Origin: Capsaspora owczarzaki ATCC 30864
Lineage: Eukaryota > Opisthokonta > Filasterea
Assembly: GCF_000151315.2 (NCBI RefSeq)
Contig: NW_011887301.1
Coordinates: forward strand, 489,117-553,116
Length of the DNA stretch: 64,000 nucleotides
Direction: 5' to 3'
Shown here one piece after another: positions 26,223-35,937 of this stretch (the stretch's first letter is position 1; each line of letters starts with the position of its first letter). A program made the translations under genes and the position numbers. The notes under the pieces are model-generated. The model was not told the origin of the DNA. It worked only from the letters and a program-made list of their open reading frames with translations, and did no database searches.

Positions 26223-26581
26223 GGCGGCCACCCAGCGCAGCGAAAAGAGAAAGTAAGACTGAATGTGAATGCGAAATGGCATTACATACAAAGCTGGATC
26301 GTCCTGATGCTGCTGGGTTGATTGAGAGATGTAACCGCAGTGCACTTGCTCTTCTTTACTCATTCTATTATGAAATGATCACTTCTCTTTTTCCTTTGGT
26401 TTCTGAGATTTTTTCCCAAATCTTCGTTCATCCCTGCGTTGTCCTGTTTGTTGCATTTCAGCCTTTTTCTCTTTTTTTTCGGGCAGCACTTCAACACCCA
26501 GAGCTGAGCCCCCCTTGCTGAGCCCTTCTTGGAGCAGAGAGGAAACTCGGGCTTTTGTCGTCGTACTTTGGAGAGCAGCAG
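26223..26581. promoter_or_regulatory. Divergent intergenic region, Gln-rich gene / sorting nexin
   Basis: 359 bases between start codons pointing apart, so it should carry both promoters. No clear core element seen. Confidence 0.4.
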
Positions 26582-29500
26582 ATGTCGCTCGCTGGTGAGA
26601 CAACTCCTACAACGACGACCACGACGACCACGACGACGACGCGTTCTGCTGCAACGCCTGATTCTGCTGCAACTGCAGGTGCTGCTGCTCCGGCGTGGAA
26701 GGAGCTCGTTCTGCAGACGTACGCGGCACTCGCTGGGCAGCCTCAACCTCTTCAACCAGGTCAACCAGCAGCTCCAGCAACCGGACGCCTGACTCTCGCT
26801 GCAGCCATCGCCGCCGTTGCGTTTGCCATTCTGTTCGCTGGCATGGGTCCGCTTCGTCTACTGCTCTTCGGCTCGTCGCTCGCCGTCGCTGCAGCAGGCG
26901 GCTATGCGTTGGCCTGCGTTTCACTGCGAGTAAGCACTGAAGCCTGTTTTTTTTTTCAAATTTTGATATGTCGGGTGGCGCGTTGCAACAAGAAGGGCCA
27001 ACATATCAAAGTCTGAGCATCTGATTGCATTTTGAGAGAGCATCTGTATTGGGGGCGGGAGGTGGAACCCAACCGGAGACGAACAGGTCGAATGCGTTTC
27101 CAGTGAGATATTCCTACTAGATACATGTACTCACTTTTGGCAATAACTGAACTTCTAGGGGCGAAAACCAGCTCTCAAGCATCTCGAGCCAGAGCAAGCT
27201 GAACGCGAAAGGCTGGCCCTGAATGCGGCAGCGCAAGAGCTGCTGGACGGTTGCGATGCAGATGTGGTACGAAAGCTCTCTGATGTTCTGAAGGTGTGCG
27301 TCTGAGAAGCAACGAACGTGCTTGACTTGCTTTGCTCTCCATCCACTTGTAGAACGATGCACCGGGATCGGTGTTGGACATCTCCGAGTCTGTCATGTCT
27401 GAGCGATCGGCCGCCACAGCGCCCGCTGCGCTTTGCAGACGCTCGAGACAGCTGTCGCAGGTTGGGGATGGGCTTCAATCCACGCCCCAGCTCAATCTTT
27501 CCGTTCCGTTGCACGCTGCCATTTCCACACTGTGCGACTCGTTAGTGGCCAATTACGTGATGGGCTGGTATGGGTACTATATTGGCGACGACGATGCCTT
27601 CCTCAGCGACCTCAAGACGCTGATTGTGAGCGCGTTCTTCAAGTTCCGCGTGTACTCGCCACGATTCGACCTGCCCATGCTGACAGTGTACCGATTTGTG
27701 CACATGTTTATCGTGCACTTGCGTCAGTTCCGCGCAGCGGAGGAGTCCGGCATGGACGTGGCAGCCTACTTTGGGCCCGCAGGTCCGGGTCATCCCTACT
27801 TGCACTTTGCTGTGCGCAGCCGTGACAACGAGCTCCGCTATTTGCGCCAGGTCGCAGACGTGCTCATTCTCAAGCTGACGCCTCAACGAGAAAACCAGTC
27901 GCAAGTGTTTCGACACATGTTCCGCGAAATTATTGCTCAGCACTGCTTGCTCCCGACCGTGCGGTATCTGGCCGATCCGGACTATATTAATCAGATGGTG
28001 CTAACCATGCTATTGCGGCAGAGGTTGCGGCCGTACGATCGGGTGAAGCTGAAAGGTAACGAGCTGCGTTTGTTTGCCACTTTTGTTGGCGATGAGCTTT
28101 CGCTTATTTTGTCTCCCGTCGTGTCTGCGCGGTATGCTGATCTTGTTTATTTTCTCCGCAGTGGTACAAGCCAAAAGTATTCTTCACACCAATGTGAAAG
28201 GTATTACATGCGAGACAGCGCTCGTGATTCGTTTAGGGTCTTTTTTATTTCACATTGCAGCAGCTTACGACTTGGTTCTGATCATTCCTTCCTTTGTCTT
28301 CCGCTCGCACAGGTCTGTTGACATGTCAGATTGTACTGAAGACGAAGGCCGGCGAGCATTCGACACCCAAAACCCCGCCATCCTCTGGCTCACCCACCTG
28401 GAACGATGAGGCAATTGTGCCACTTGCTTCAGTTCAAGGTGACTTCCACATGACTGTATCACTGTACCATTGTCCAAACTCGAATCCCAGCAGCAACGGT
28501 AAGGAAATGAGACAAATTAAACTTGGAGTGGGAGGGCTTGCTCCATCTGACAACTTTGCGCCTCAAAATTCCTCACATGCTTACTTTTCCCGCTTTAGTC
28601 TTGTTGGGGACCCAACGAATCGATTTGGCAAAACTGCCACCTGGCAAGGCCAGCAAGCATTGGCACGCTCTCAACGACCCTGAAACTGGGGTTCAGAGCG
28701 GCCTGTTGATGCTTGAACTGACACTGCTGCTTCGAGAAGACCTTGCCTCCACTGCCAGCTCCACGCCTGCCACCGTGACGGACGATGCCACTGGACACGC
28801 TCCAAACAACGAAGCTGCGATGAGTAGTGCAACCGCTGCAACACCCTCGCCTGTCGCTGCTGCTGCTGCTGCTGCTCCCGCTGCCGCAAAGCCAGTTCCC
28901 CCGCCTCGTCCTCCGCGTCCAGCTGCGCTTGTTGCTGCTGCTCGGGCTGCACCGACGTCGGCGTCTGACTCTCCCGCTACTCAAACGTCCACGTCAAGCA
29001 CGGACACGCAAAGCACGGACACGACTCAATCCACGGATGTTACACAAAGCACGGATACGCTCATCTCCGATGCAGCCAACGAAGCGTCGCTGCAGTGGAT
29101 GGTGAAGCAACAGCCCCATGCATATGTCGACGCCAATGTGACGGCTGCTCAGCTCGCGCGATTGTCCGTTCCTGAGTCGACCATGATACTACAAGCCTCG
29201 CCTACCCTCACTCCCGTCCAGGCGGCTGTGCAGATGACCCGCTTGCTTCGAAGCAATGCCGCATTTGGCTGCTTGATGGACTACTTGACCTCTGTGAATG
29301 CCAAGGCACTGTTGCAGTTTTGGATTGACGCAGACCAGTTCCGTCAAGTGACGGCTGCTGCTGCAGGAGTGCATACCATTTCCACACCCGTTGTCAAAGC
29401 GGAAATGTGTCGTCAAGAGGCTCGGCACATTGTGCAGCAGCACCTCAAGCCTGACAGTCCCAGCCACATCCATGTGTCCAGGTATGCGGGCAAGGCGCGT

Positions 29501-32094
29501 CGTTTGCGTGCTTTTTTTGTTGTTGTTGTTGCTGCTGCTTTGTTTTTTGCTGAGGGTTTTTGCTGGGGGCTCTTTGTGAGAGAGGAGGGTGCCAAGTTCT
29601 GACCCGCAACGCTCTTTGCTGCTTTGGTAGTCGTGCATTGGCCATTGTGCTTTCAGCACTGGAAGACTCGACCGTGACGCCTGGACTGGAGCTGTTCCGC
29701 CCTATCGAGTCAGAGGTGTTTGCACGCTTGTGCGAACACCTGCCTGGATTCTTGGCCAGCTCTTTTTATGCGAATTTTATTGGTGAAGCTTCCTTCCCTG
29801 CTGCAGCAACCGGCAATTCCACGTCTGGAACAATCCCGTCGTCAGCCAGCCAGACCTCCGTTGCCGACATTGCGTCTTCCGTGAGCAGTGCTGCGACCGA
29901 GGCCGTTGTAGAAACACCGGTGAGCACATCAGCCGATGGTGCGCCGACTTCGCTGGCGCACACTCCCGGCGCACCTCCCTCGACGGCCAGTTCCGAAGCT
30001 CATATCGAAGCGCCCGCTGTCGCGGCTCCCGCCGATGGTGACAGCATCATTCCAACCACAGGATTGCCTCCGATCGCTCTCCCAGTGGTCGTGCAGCCAG
30101 TCACGCTCACTCCAAAGGAACACGATGACACCCCGGATGTCGATCTGGACGACGACGAACGTCTCAACCGCGACATCACACGCACAAAACAACACGATGG
30201 AACCAAATCGCACAAGCAGGCTCCAGCTGTGCCCCCGCGCCCTGCCCCCTCTGTGCTGGCTCACCGTCAGTCACAAGCCGCATCTCACGGTGTATCATTG
30301 GTCATTCCTGCAGCGGTGCACTATGCTCAGGTCAAATCGACTGGAGCTGATGCGCATCACGAAGAAACGAGCACTACCCGCCGCCTGTTGTCAAAGCTTG
30401 GTGTCAGAGACGACGCTGCAAGCACTGGCACTGCTGGAGCTTCTGGTCCTGGCTCGACATCTACGACCGCCGGGATCACTGAGCCGCAAGAAGGCGGCGT
30501 GAAGGAGGCCATCGCGACATTTGGCAACCTGATTGATCGCTTGCGCAGCAAGTCAAGGAGTGATGGCGCGCCAGAGCTAGACTTGCCCCGTGCATCTAGT
30601 GGCGGTGACAAGGCCTACAAGGCTCACATTATTGAAACCCAGCTCGATTCCAAGCAGCGAATTCAGTATGTCGTGACTGTGCAGCCTCTTGCACCGGCCC
30701 CTGCTGCTGCTGCTGCTGCTGCTGCTGGGAATGACAATACTGCCACTGGTGGTCACGACGCTGTCACGTTGGCCCCGCTTGCATCCACCAACGACCCGTC
30801 CACACTAGGCGCGCCAGACACGGCTCATTCCTCGTCCGAAAACGCGCAATATCCGTTGCCTGCTGTGCGAGAGACCGGATGGGTTATTGTTCGGTCCTTC
30901 CGCGACTTTTCGACCCTGCACACAGCACTCCAAAAGCTCCAGAAGGTGCGCAACATTGATTTCCCGAGCAGCACCCTGGAACGAACCAATCATGCAGCTG
31001 CTCGCGTGCAGCTCGATACCTTTTTGCAACAGCTTCTTGCCGACCCGCAAGCGAGCCAAACCGAAGCGGTGGCAAACTTTTTGAACATGGGTGAGGTGGT
31101 CTCGCACGCTGGAGCAAGCCACGGCGCGTCCCCAGCCCAGATCGACGCTGATAGCGACAGTGTGCTCGATCGAGTTTCTGCCAAATTCCGCTTGATCAAG
31201 GAGAAACTTGTCGATGACAAAGACCCCAAAGACGGGCCAAAGAAGGTTTCGGGCAAGCTGTTTTCGTCCTTTTTGCATGGCAGTGATGAAGACATCCAGG
31301 CTGCTGAGGCAACCGCTAGCGTGCATCCAACAGTGCCCGCTTCAGCAGAGGCTGCTCCGACAAGGTTGGCAAGCGTGGACTCGGATCTTGCTGCTTCGCC
31401 TCTCGATAGCCTTCATGGTGCCACTGCCAGTCGCAACAGTCCAGATGCCAGCGGAATTCCGAGTCGTGCTCGATCCACACCCGAGCCGCAAGCCGCACCA
31501 TCAGACAGCAGCTCTGTTGCCGCGGCGTCTACCACGACCGACGACAACGAGGATGTGTTTTCGGAATCGGAGCTGTCCTTCATTAGCGGGGAGGACGGCG
31601 ACCTGTTGATTGAAACTGGATTTGCGTTGATGGACGAGCTCTTCATGCTCAAAGACGAAGACAAGTGGCTGCGTCGCCAAGCCGTGTCTGTCCTCAAGCA
31701 AGTTTTGCTTCAGATGCACGGTGAAACAATCAATCGCCGCATCATCGAGTCGATGCACGCCATGACCAACGAAAAGCAGTGGGCCGTATTCTTTGAGCGC
31801 CTCAACCGTGATATGGCACCGCTTTCCGCCGCTGCTGGCACGTCGTCGGTGACGGCACTGTCACGCTCCAGCTCTGTGCGTTCTGAGGACGACAAGGCTC
31901 GCACTCGCGCAGATGCGCAAGCCGAGCTGCTCGCCTGCATCCCAGAAGCACTGCAGCATGTTGTCGGCCGATCCAACGCCATCAGCGGCGTGACGCGTGC
32001 GTTCGACATGTTGCAGCACGACATTTTGACCAAGCACCTGCTCTACACGATGCTCGATGCGACGCTCGTCGCGCTCTTCACCCCGGACTCTTAG
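26582..32094 (+). CDS. Mdm1/SNX13/SNX25-type sorting nexin with an added C2 domain
   Basis: Probable ER-anchored lipid-binding tether. Seven exons: 26582-26929, 27159-27293, 27353-28055, 28162-28200, 28313-28498, 28599-29481, 29631-32094 (4758 nt, 1585 aa, phases consistent). Order: Thr-rich leader; hydrophobic hairpin (LTLAAAIAAVAFAILFAGMG, then LLLFGSSLAVAAAGGYALA); PXA domain (LVANYVMGWYGYYIGDDDAF to YLADPDYINQMVL); C2-like domain over exons 4-6 (VQAKSILHTNVKGLLTCQIV, SGSPTWNDEAIVPL, LLGTQRIDLAKLPPG, SGLLMLELTLLL); RGS domain (AFGCLMDYLTSVNAKALLQF to EVFARLCEHLPGFLASSF); low-complexity linker; PX domain (GWVIVRSFRDFSTLHTALQ, RVQLDTFLQQLL); Nexin_C (DELFMLKDEDKWLRRQAV, LYTMLDATLVALF). Animal SNX13/14/19/25 and yeast Mdm1 have no C2 here. 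The exon-6 start ATG in use is at 26582; no nearer upstream ATG exists in frame. Confidence 0.9.
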
Positions 32095-32312
32095 AGCCAC
32101 GAAGAGTTGTTGGACCCCTTTTTTCTTTTTTTTCCTTTTTGTTCTTTTATTTGATGCGTAGCTGCTCCGAGACGGTCGGACCCGTACGCATTGTTGTTTC
32201 TGGTTGGTGTTGTTGCACGCTTTCTGTGTTGATCATGTGTGTGTGTGTGTGTGTGTCGCCTTTGTGTTTGTTCGCCTTTCCCAGTAAATATATCAAACCT
32301 TTGATTTTCCCA

Positions 32313-32354
<42 letters not shown>

Positions 32355-32362
32355 TGCTAACC
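32095..32362. other. Short intergenic spacer with T37 tract
   Basis: 268 bases between the sorting nexin stop and the zinc-finger ATG, same strand. Contains a (GT)n run at about 32237-32256 and T37 at 32317-32353, ending 9 bases before the ATG. Confidence 0.7.
32317..32353. repeat. 37-nt poly(T) tract just upstream of ATG
   Basis: Uninterrupted T run ending 9 bases before the zinc-finger start codon. It may lie in the 5' UTR or core promoter, or be a pyrimidine tract of a 5' UTR intron. Confidence 0.93.
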
Positions 32363-34594
32363 ATGGCCAGTCACGATCCCGCTTCATCGTCCTCGGCTGC
32401 TCGCCAGTCGCCCGCTCCAACAGCAGCATCAAGTGCATCCAGCTCCCTTCATGCACCAGCACCCTCAGTGCGAGGGGTTGGGCCTTCCAATCGCCGCCAT
32501 TCAGCTTCGGATTCAGCTTCTTCTTCCACTCCATCCTCAGCTTTGGATCACAACCCTCAGCAGTCGTCATCCTCGTCCTCATCGCCCGCATCGTTGAGCT
32601 TTGTGAGCCACAGCTACGCTCCGCCGGCCAACCGCACCCGGACAGCGTCAATCGACGCCTCGCCAGCTTACGCCCAAGCAACAGCAGCAGCAACAGCCCA
32701 GCCAACAACCGCGCCGACGACTCCTCATCCACCACGGCCTGCTCCTGCTGCCCCATTTGCATCCGTCGTAGCACAACAGCAGGCAAGCACGCCATCCGCC
32801 GCGACGACAGCCAGTGGCACCAGCATTAGCACGAGTAAGCCGCAGATGCTGCTCGAGGAGAGCCCTCAGCATGGCCAGATTGCAGCCGCGCTGCTGCGTC
32901 GGCAGTACGATCGCGTGCGAGACCGAGCCAGAATGCGCACCGACCGACTCCGCAAGTTCGTCCAAGGCAGCGCAGGCGGCGCAGGATTAGGCACAGGCGC
33001 AGGGTCAGGCCCAAAGCAGCGAAACCGGCTGTCGTGGTCGTCCGCCAATCGAGCTGGGTCCGAGTCGATGGCTGTGGACTCGGATGCAGGACATTCTGCT
33101 TTGAACGCTCATTCTGGTACTAGCACTGCTGCGGCGGCGGCTGCGGCTGCGGCGGCTGCGTTGGCGCGCACACCGACGAACTCTGCGGCTTCGAAGTTGG
33201 ACCATCGAGATCAACACGCCACCGCCGACGCTGCCGCATTCGACGATCAAGACGTTGGTGCCAACGTGCAGTACGCTCAGGACGAGTTTGACGAAATGAA
33301 CGAAGGCGAGGATATGCTCGAGGACGCAGAAGAGCCCATGAACGAGGATGATTTGGACGTCCACCCTGCAGACCTACGGCGACGCCAAGGCGTTCGCCAT
33401 CGCCGAATGGCGTGTCCTTATTGCAAGCGGCTCTACCGGACCGCTTGGTCATTAGAGCGACATGTCATCGCCGAACACCCCGGAGGCGCTGCATCTCTTA
33501 AACCCGTTCGCAGACCAAATCCGTGCTTCCGCTGCGGCAAAAAGTTTGCAACAGACTACCAGTTAGTGGCCCACTTGCAACAATCCCACGCTGGTGTCAC
33601 TGAATATGCTTGCCCGTTCTGCTTCAAGATCTTTAATGCACAACGAGGTGTCTCAGTCCATATCGGCATCATGCACCAAGGACTGCCAATACCAGACATT
33701 GGCGAAGCTGCGATGCCAGGCGAAGGCGCACCGACAGGGGTAGAACTTGTTTGTGACGCGTGCCATCTGTCGTTTTCAGATCAGCTCGCCTTTGATGAGC
33801 ATGACTGTCCGCCGGCGACCTCAATGCGAAGCACACTCCCCAGCGGTCCCAAAACTGAACTTGTCTACGAGGACGATTGGGCAGAGCCCCACTTGGCCGA
33901 CGAGGGCGGCGCCGAGCAGGAAGGCCATGATCAGCACTATGCCATGGATACCGAGAATGACGTTGTGGCTGAGGACAGCAACGGGGACGAGAACGATGGA
34001 GGCCATGCCGAAGATGAACACGGCGCTGATGAAGAGCACGACGCTGGTGAAGAGCACGAAGCTGGCGAAGAGCAGGACGCTGGCGAAGAGCACGATCATG
34101 ACGTAGCAGGCGACATTGAAGATACCAAGCCCAATGAAGAAGAAGCTGAAGACCTCGAAGATGATGAGGAGGACGAGGACGAGGACGATGATGGCGAGAT
34201 TGGCGGCGATGATGATGATGCAAGCGACTTTGACAATTACGCGGAACACGCTCGTCGATCCCCGCGAGCCCGTCGTCTTCGGCGGTCGTTTGACGGCGAC
34301 GCTCGCCCCGTGGATCCAAACACTGTTTGCCCAAAATGCCACACGTCATTCTCAAGCAACAACAGCATGATTCAGCATCATCGCACCCGGCATGAAGGAC
34401 TGAGATTCTTCTGCCCATTGTGCGACAAGCCCTCCACGCAATCGTCGAGTCTGCTAACACATTTGCGCACAGTGCATCCCAAGGACGAGAAACGGTGCCC
34501 AAAGTGTGACTTGCGATGGTCTGCCTCGAACGTTCTCGACTTCTGGCTTCACGTGCGGACAGCCCACCATGATGATTTTATTCGCCCGTTGTAG
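32363..34594 (+). CDS. C2H2 zinc-finger protein with acidic central region
   Basis: Probable nuclear DNA-binding regulator, single exon, 743 aa. ATG at 32363 in CTAACCATGG context. The N-terminal third is Ser/Ala/Pro-rich. C2H2 fingers: CPYCKRLYRTAWSLERHVIA, CFRCGKKFATDYQLVAHLQQ, CPFCFKIFNAQRGVSVHIG, and a degenerate CDACHLSFSDQLAFDEHDC, whose spacing to a final ligand is atypical. An acidic Glu/Asp region follows, with short repeats of HDAGEEHEAGEE type at about 34030-34100. A second cluster lies at the C-terminus: CPKCHTSFSSNNSMIQHHR, CPLCDKPSTQSSSLLTHLR and CPKCDLRWSASNVLDFWLHV. No specific orthologue recognised. The acidic stretch could be an activation or histone-interacting region (inference). 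Confidence 0.87.
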   Translation: MASHDPASSSSAARQSPAPTAASSASSSLHAPAPSVRGVGPSNRRHSASDSASSSTPSSALDHNPQQSSSSSSSPASLSFVSHSYAPPANRTRTASIDASPAYAQATAAATAQPTTAPTTPHPPRPAPAAPFASVVAQQQASTPSAATTASGTSISTSKPQMLLEESPQHGQIAAALLRRQYDRVRDRARMRTDRLRKFVQGSAGGAGLGTGAGSGPKQRNRLSWSSANRAGSESMAVDSDAGHSALNAHSGTSTAAAAAAAAAAALARTPTNSAASKLDHRDQHATADAAAFDDQDVGANVQYAQDEFDEMNEGEDMLEDAEEPMNEDDLDVHPADLRRRQGVRHRRMACPYCKRLYRTAWSLERHVIAEHPGGAASLKPVRRPNPCFRCGKKFATDYQLVAHLQQSHAGVTEYACPFCFKIFNAQRGVSVHIGIMHQGLPIPDIGEAAMPGEGAPTGVELVCDACHLSFSDQLAFDEHDCPPATSMRSTLPSGPKTELVYEDDWAEPHLADEGGAEQEGHDQHYAMDTENDVVAEDSNGDENDGGHAEDEHGADEEHDAGEEHEAGEEQDAGEEHDHDVAGDIEDTKPNEEEAEDLEDDEEDEDEDDDGEIGGDDDDASDFDNYAEHARRSPRARRLRRSFDGDARPVDPNTVCPKCHTSFSSNNSMIQHHRTRHEGLRFFCPLCDKPSTQSSSLLTHLRTVHPKDEKRCPKCDLRWSASNVLDFWLHVRTAHHDDFIRPL

Positions 34595-35442
34595 CGCAAT
34601 ACAGAGCTACCGTGCTGTGGCCGCGCATTGAGTTTTTGCTTTTTGCTTTTGGTGTCTTGTTTCTTGCGTGGCTTTTGTTTGTTGGCTTGTTATTTTTTCA
34701 ACCACAATTTATATTTTATTGCAAAGTCAGCGTTAAATGCCTGAACTTGTTGGGGAGTTGCGGGCATTGATTGATCCAAATGTGGATGGTCAACGACGGC
34801 CAACAGCGCCGAAACCCTAGAAAGCTCTATTGCACTTTGTCTGGTTGTCAACCACCCAGCATCCCTGATTTGACTGTAGAAACGACACTACCGACCTTTC
34901 CAAATTCGATGGAGTCCGTTTACGTTGCCGATGGTTGGTGAATCAGGAAGACGTCGGAAGATCATACCTCTTTTTTTTTTTCACTGCCAATTTCCGCGCA
35001 TACAAGTGCTCAAGAAACATCTCCACCCCTGTCAAAACAATCAGCACCATATTTAAGCCAAAGATAGTGTGTCTGTACGAGACTGCCAAGTCCCTACTGC
35101 GGCCACGAGGGGACACAAGTGGACACTTTGACAATTTCAGTTTTTCGCTTTCAATTTCTCACAATGATCTTTCACTCACCGCGCTGGCTCTTCCTCCCCG
35201 CCGTCGACACCCCTTCCACCATCTATCGGCATACTCTTCATGGCTGCCAATGGCACAAATACAACTGTCAATTTTTGCCACGGCCGTGCACGACTCGAAT
35301 CCCAAAATGCCCAACTCAATCAGTAACCGAGAATGCGCGATTGGTGCAGTAGTAGCATATCGCTCTCCGGAAGCGAAGACCGGCGTGCAAATCGCCGATT
35401 GCGCGCATACCAGCCTTGGCTACTTTTTTGGTACTTTTTCCG

Positions 35443-35474
<32 letters not shown>
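35443..35474. repeat. 32-nt poly(T) tract
   Basis: Uninterrupted T run about 230 bases upstream of the LMBR1-like start codon. Confidence 0.93.
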
Positions 35475-35475
<1 letters not shown>

Positions 35476-35626
35476 GTGTTTGGTCTGGAGTCCGTTCTCA
35501 TCATCTGAGATGGACAAACATTCCACAACAACACACCTACACACTGTCGTTTCGTTTCATGGAAACGCATCCGCTGAGAACGGTGAAAAACAAAAACAGC
35601 CAAATGACACCCAATAACAGTCGTCC

Positions 35627-35654
35627 TTTTTTTTTTTTTTTTTTTTTTTTTTTT
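35627..35654. repeat. 28-nt poly(T) tract
   Basis: Uninterrupted T run 48 bases upstream of the LMBR1-like start codon; a second tract of the same kind lies about 150 bases upstream. Confidence 0.93.
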
Positions 35655-35702
35655 GGTTTTCCCCATTTTGCTGTTCTGCTCCAAACAGCTGTGAGTGGCT
35701 CG

Positions 35703-35895
35703 ATGCGTGCAGCCAAGCGAGGGCCGCTACAATCACGACCGCTCGTTACAGCAGCCCTGCTGTCCTCGTTGGTGGTGGTGCTGTGCTGGTGTGCCGATGC
35801 TCAGCCTGACGCAGCCCTGATGACGGACGCCCACCTGCGCTCGTCCTCGGGTGCTGCAGCCACACCGACCACCGCAGCGAGGTCGCAGCAAGATC

Positions 35896-35937
<42 letters not shown>

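Larger units (their letters stand above)
34595..35702. other. Intergenic region with two long T tracts
   Basis: 1.1 kb between the zinc-finger stop and the LMBR1-like ATG. T tracts at 35443-35474 (32 nt) and 35627-35654 (28 nt). A long open frame crosses it but codes for no recognisable domain and runs through both T tracts. No RNA gene seen. Confidence 0.5.
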
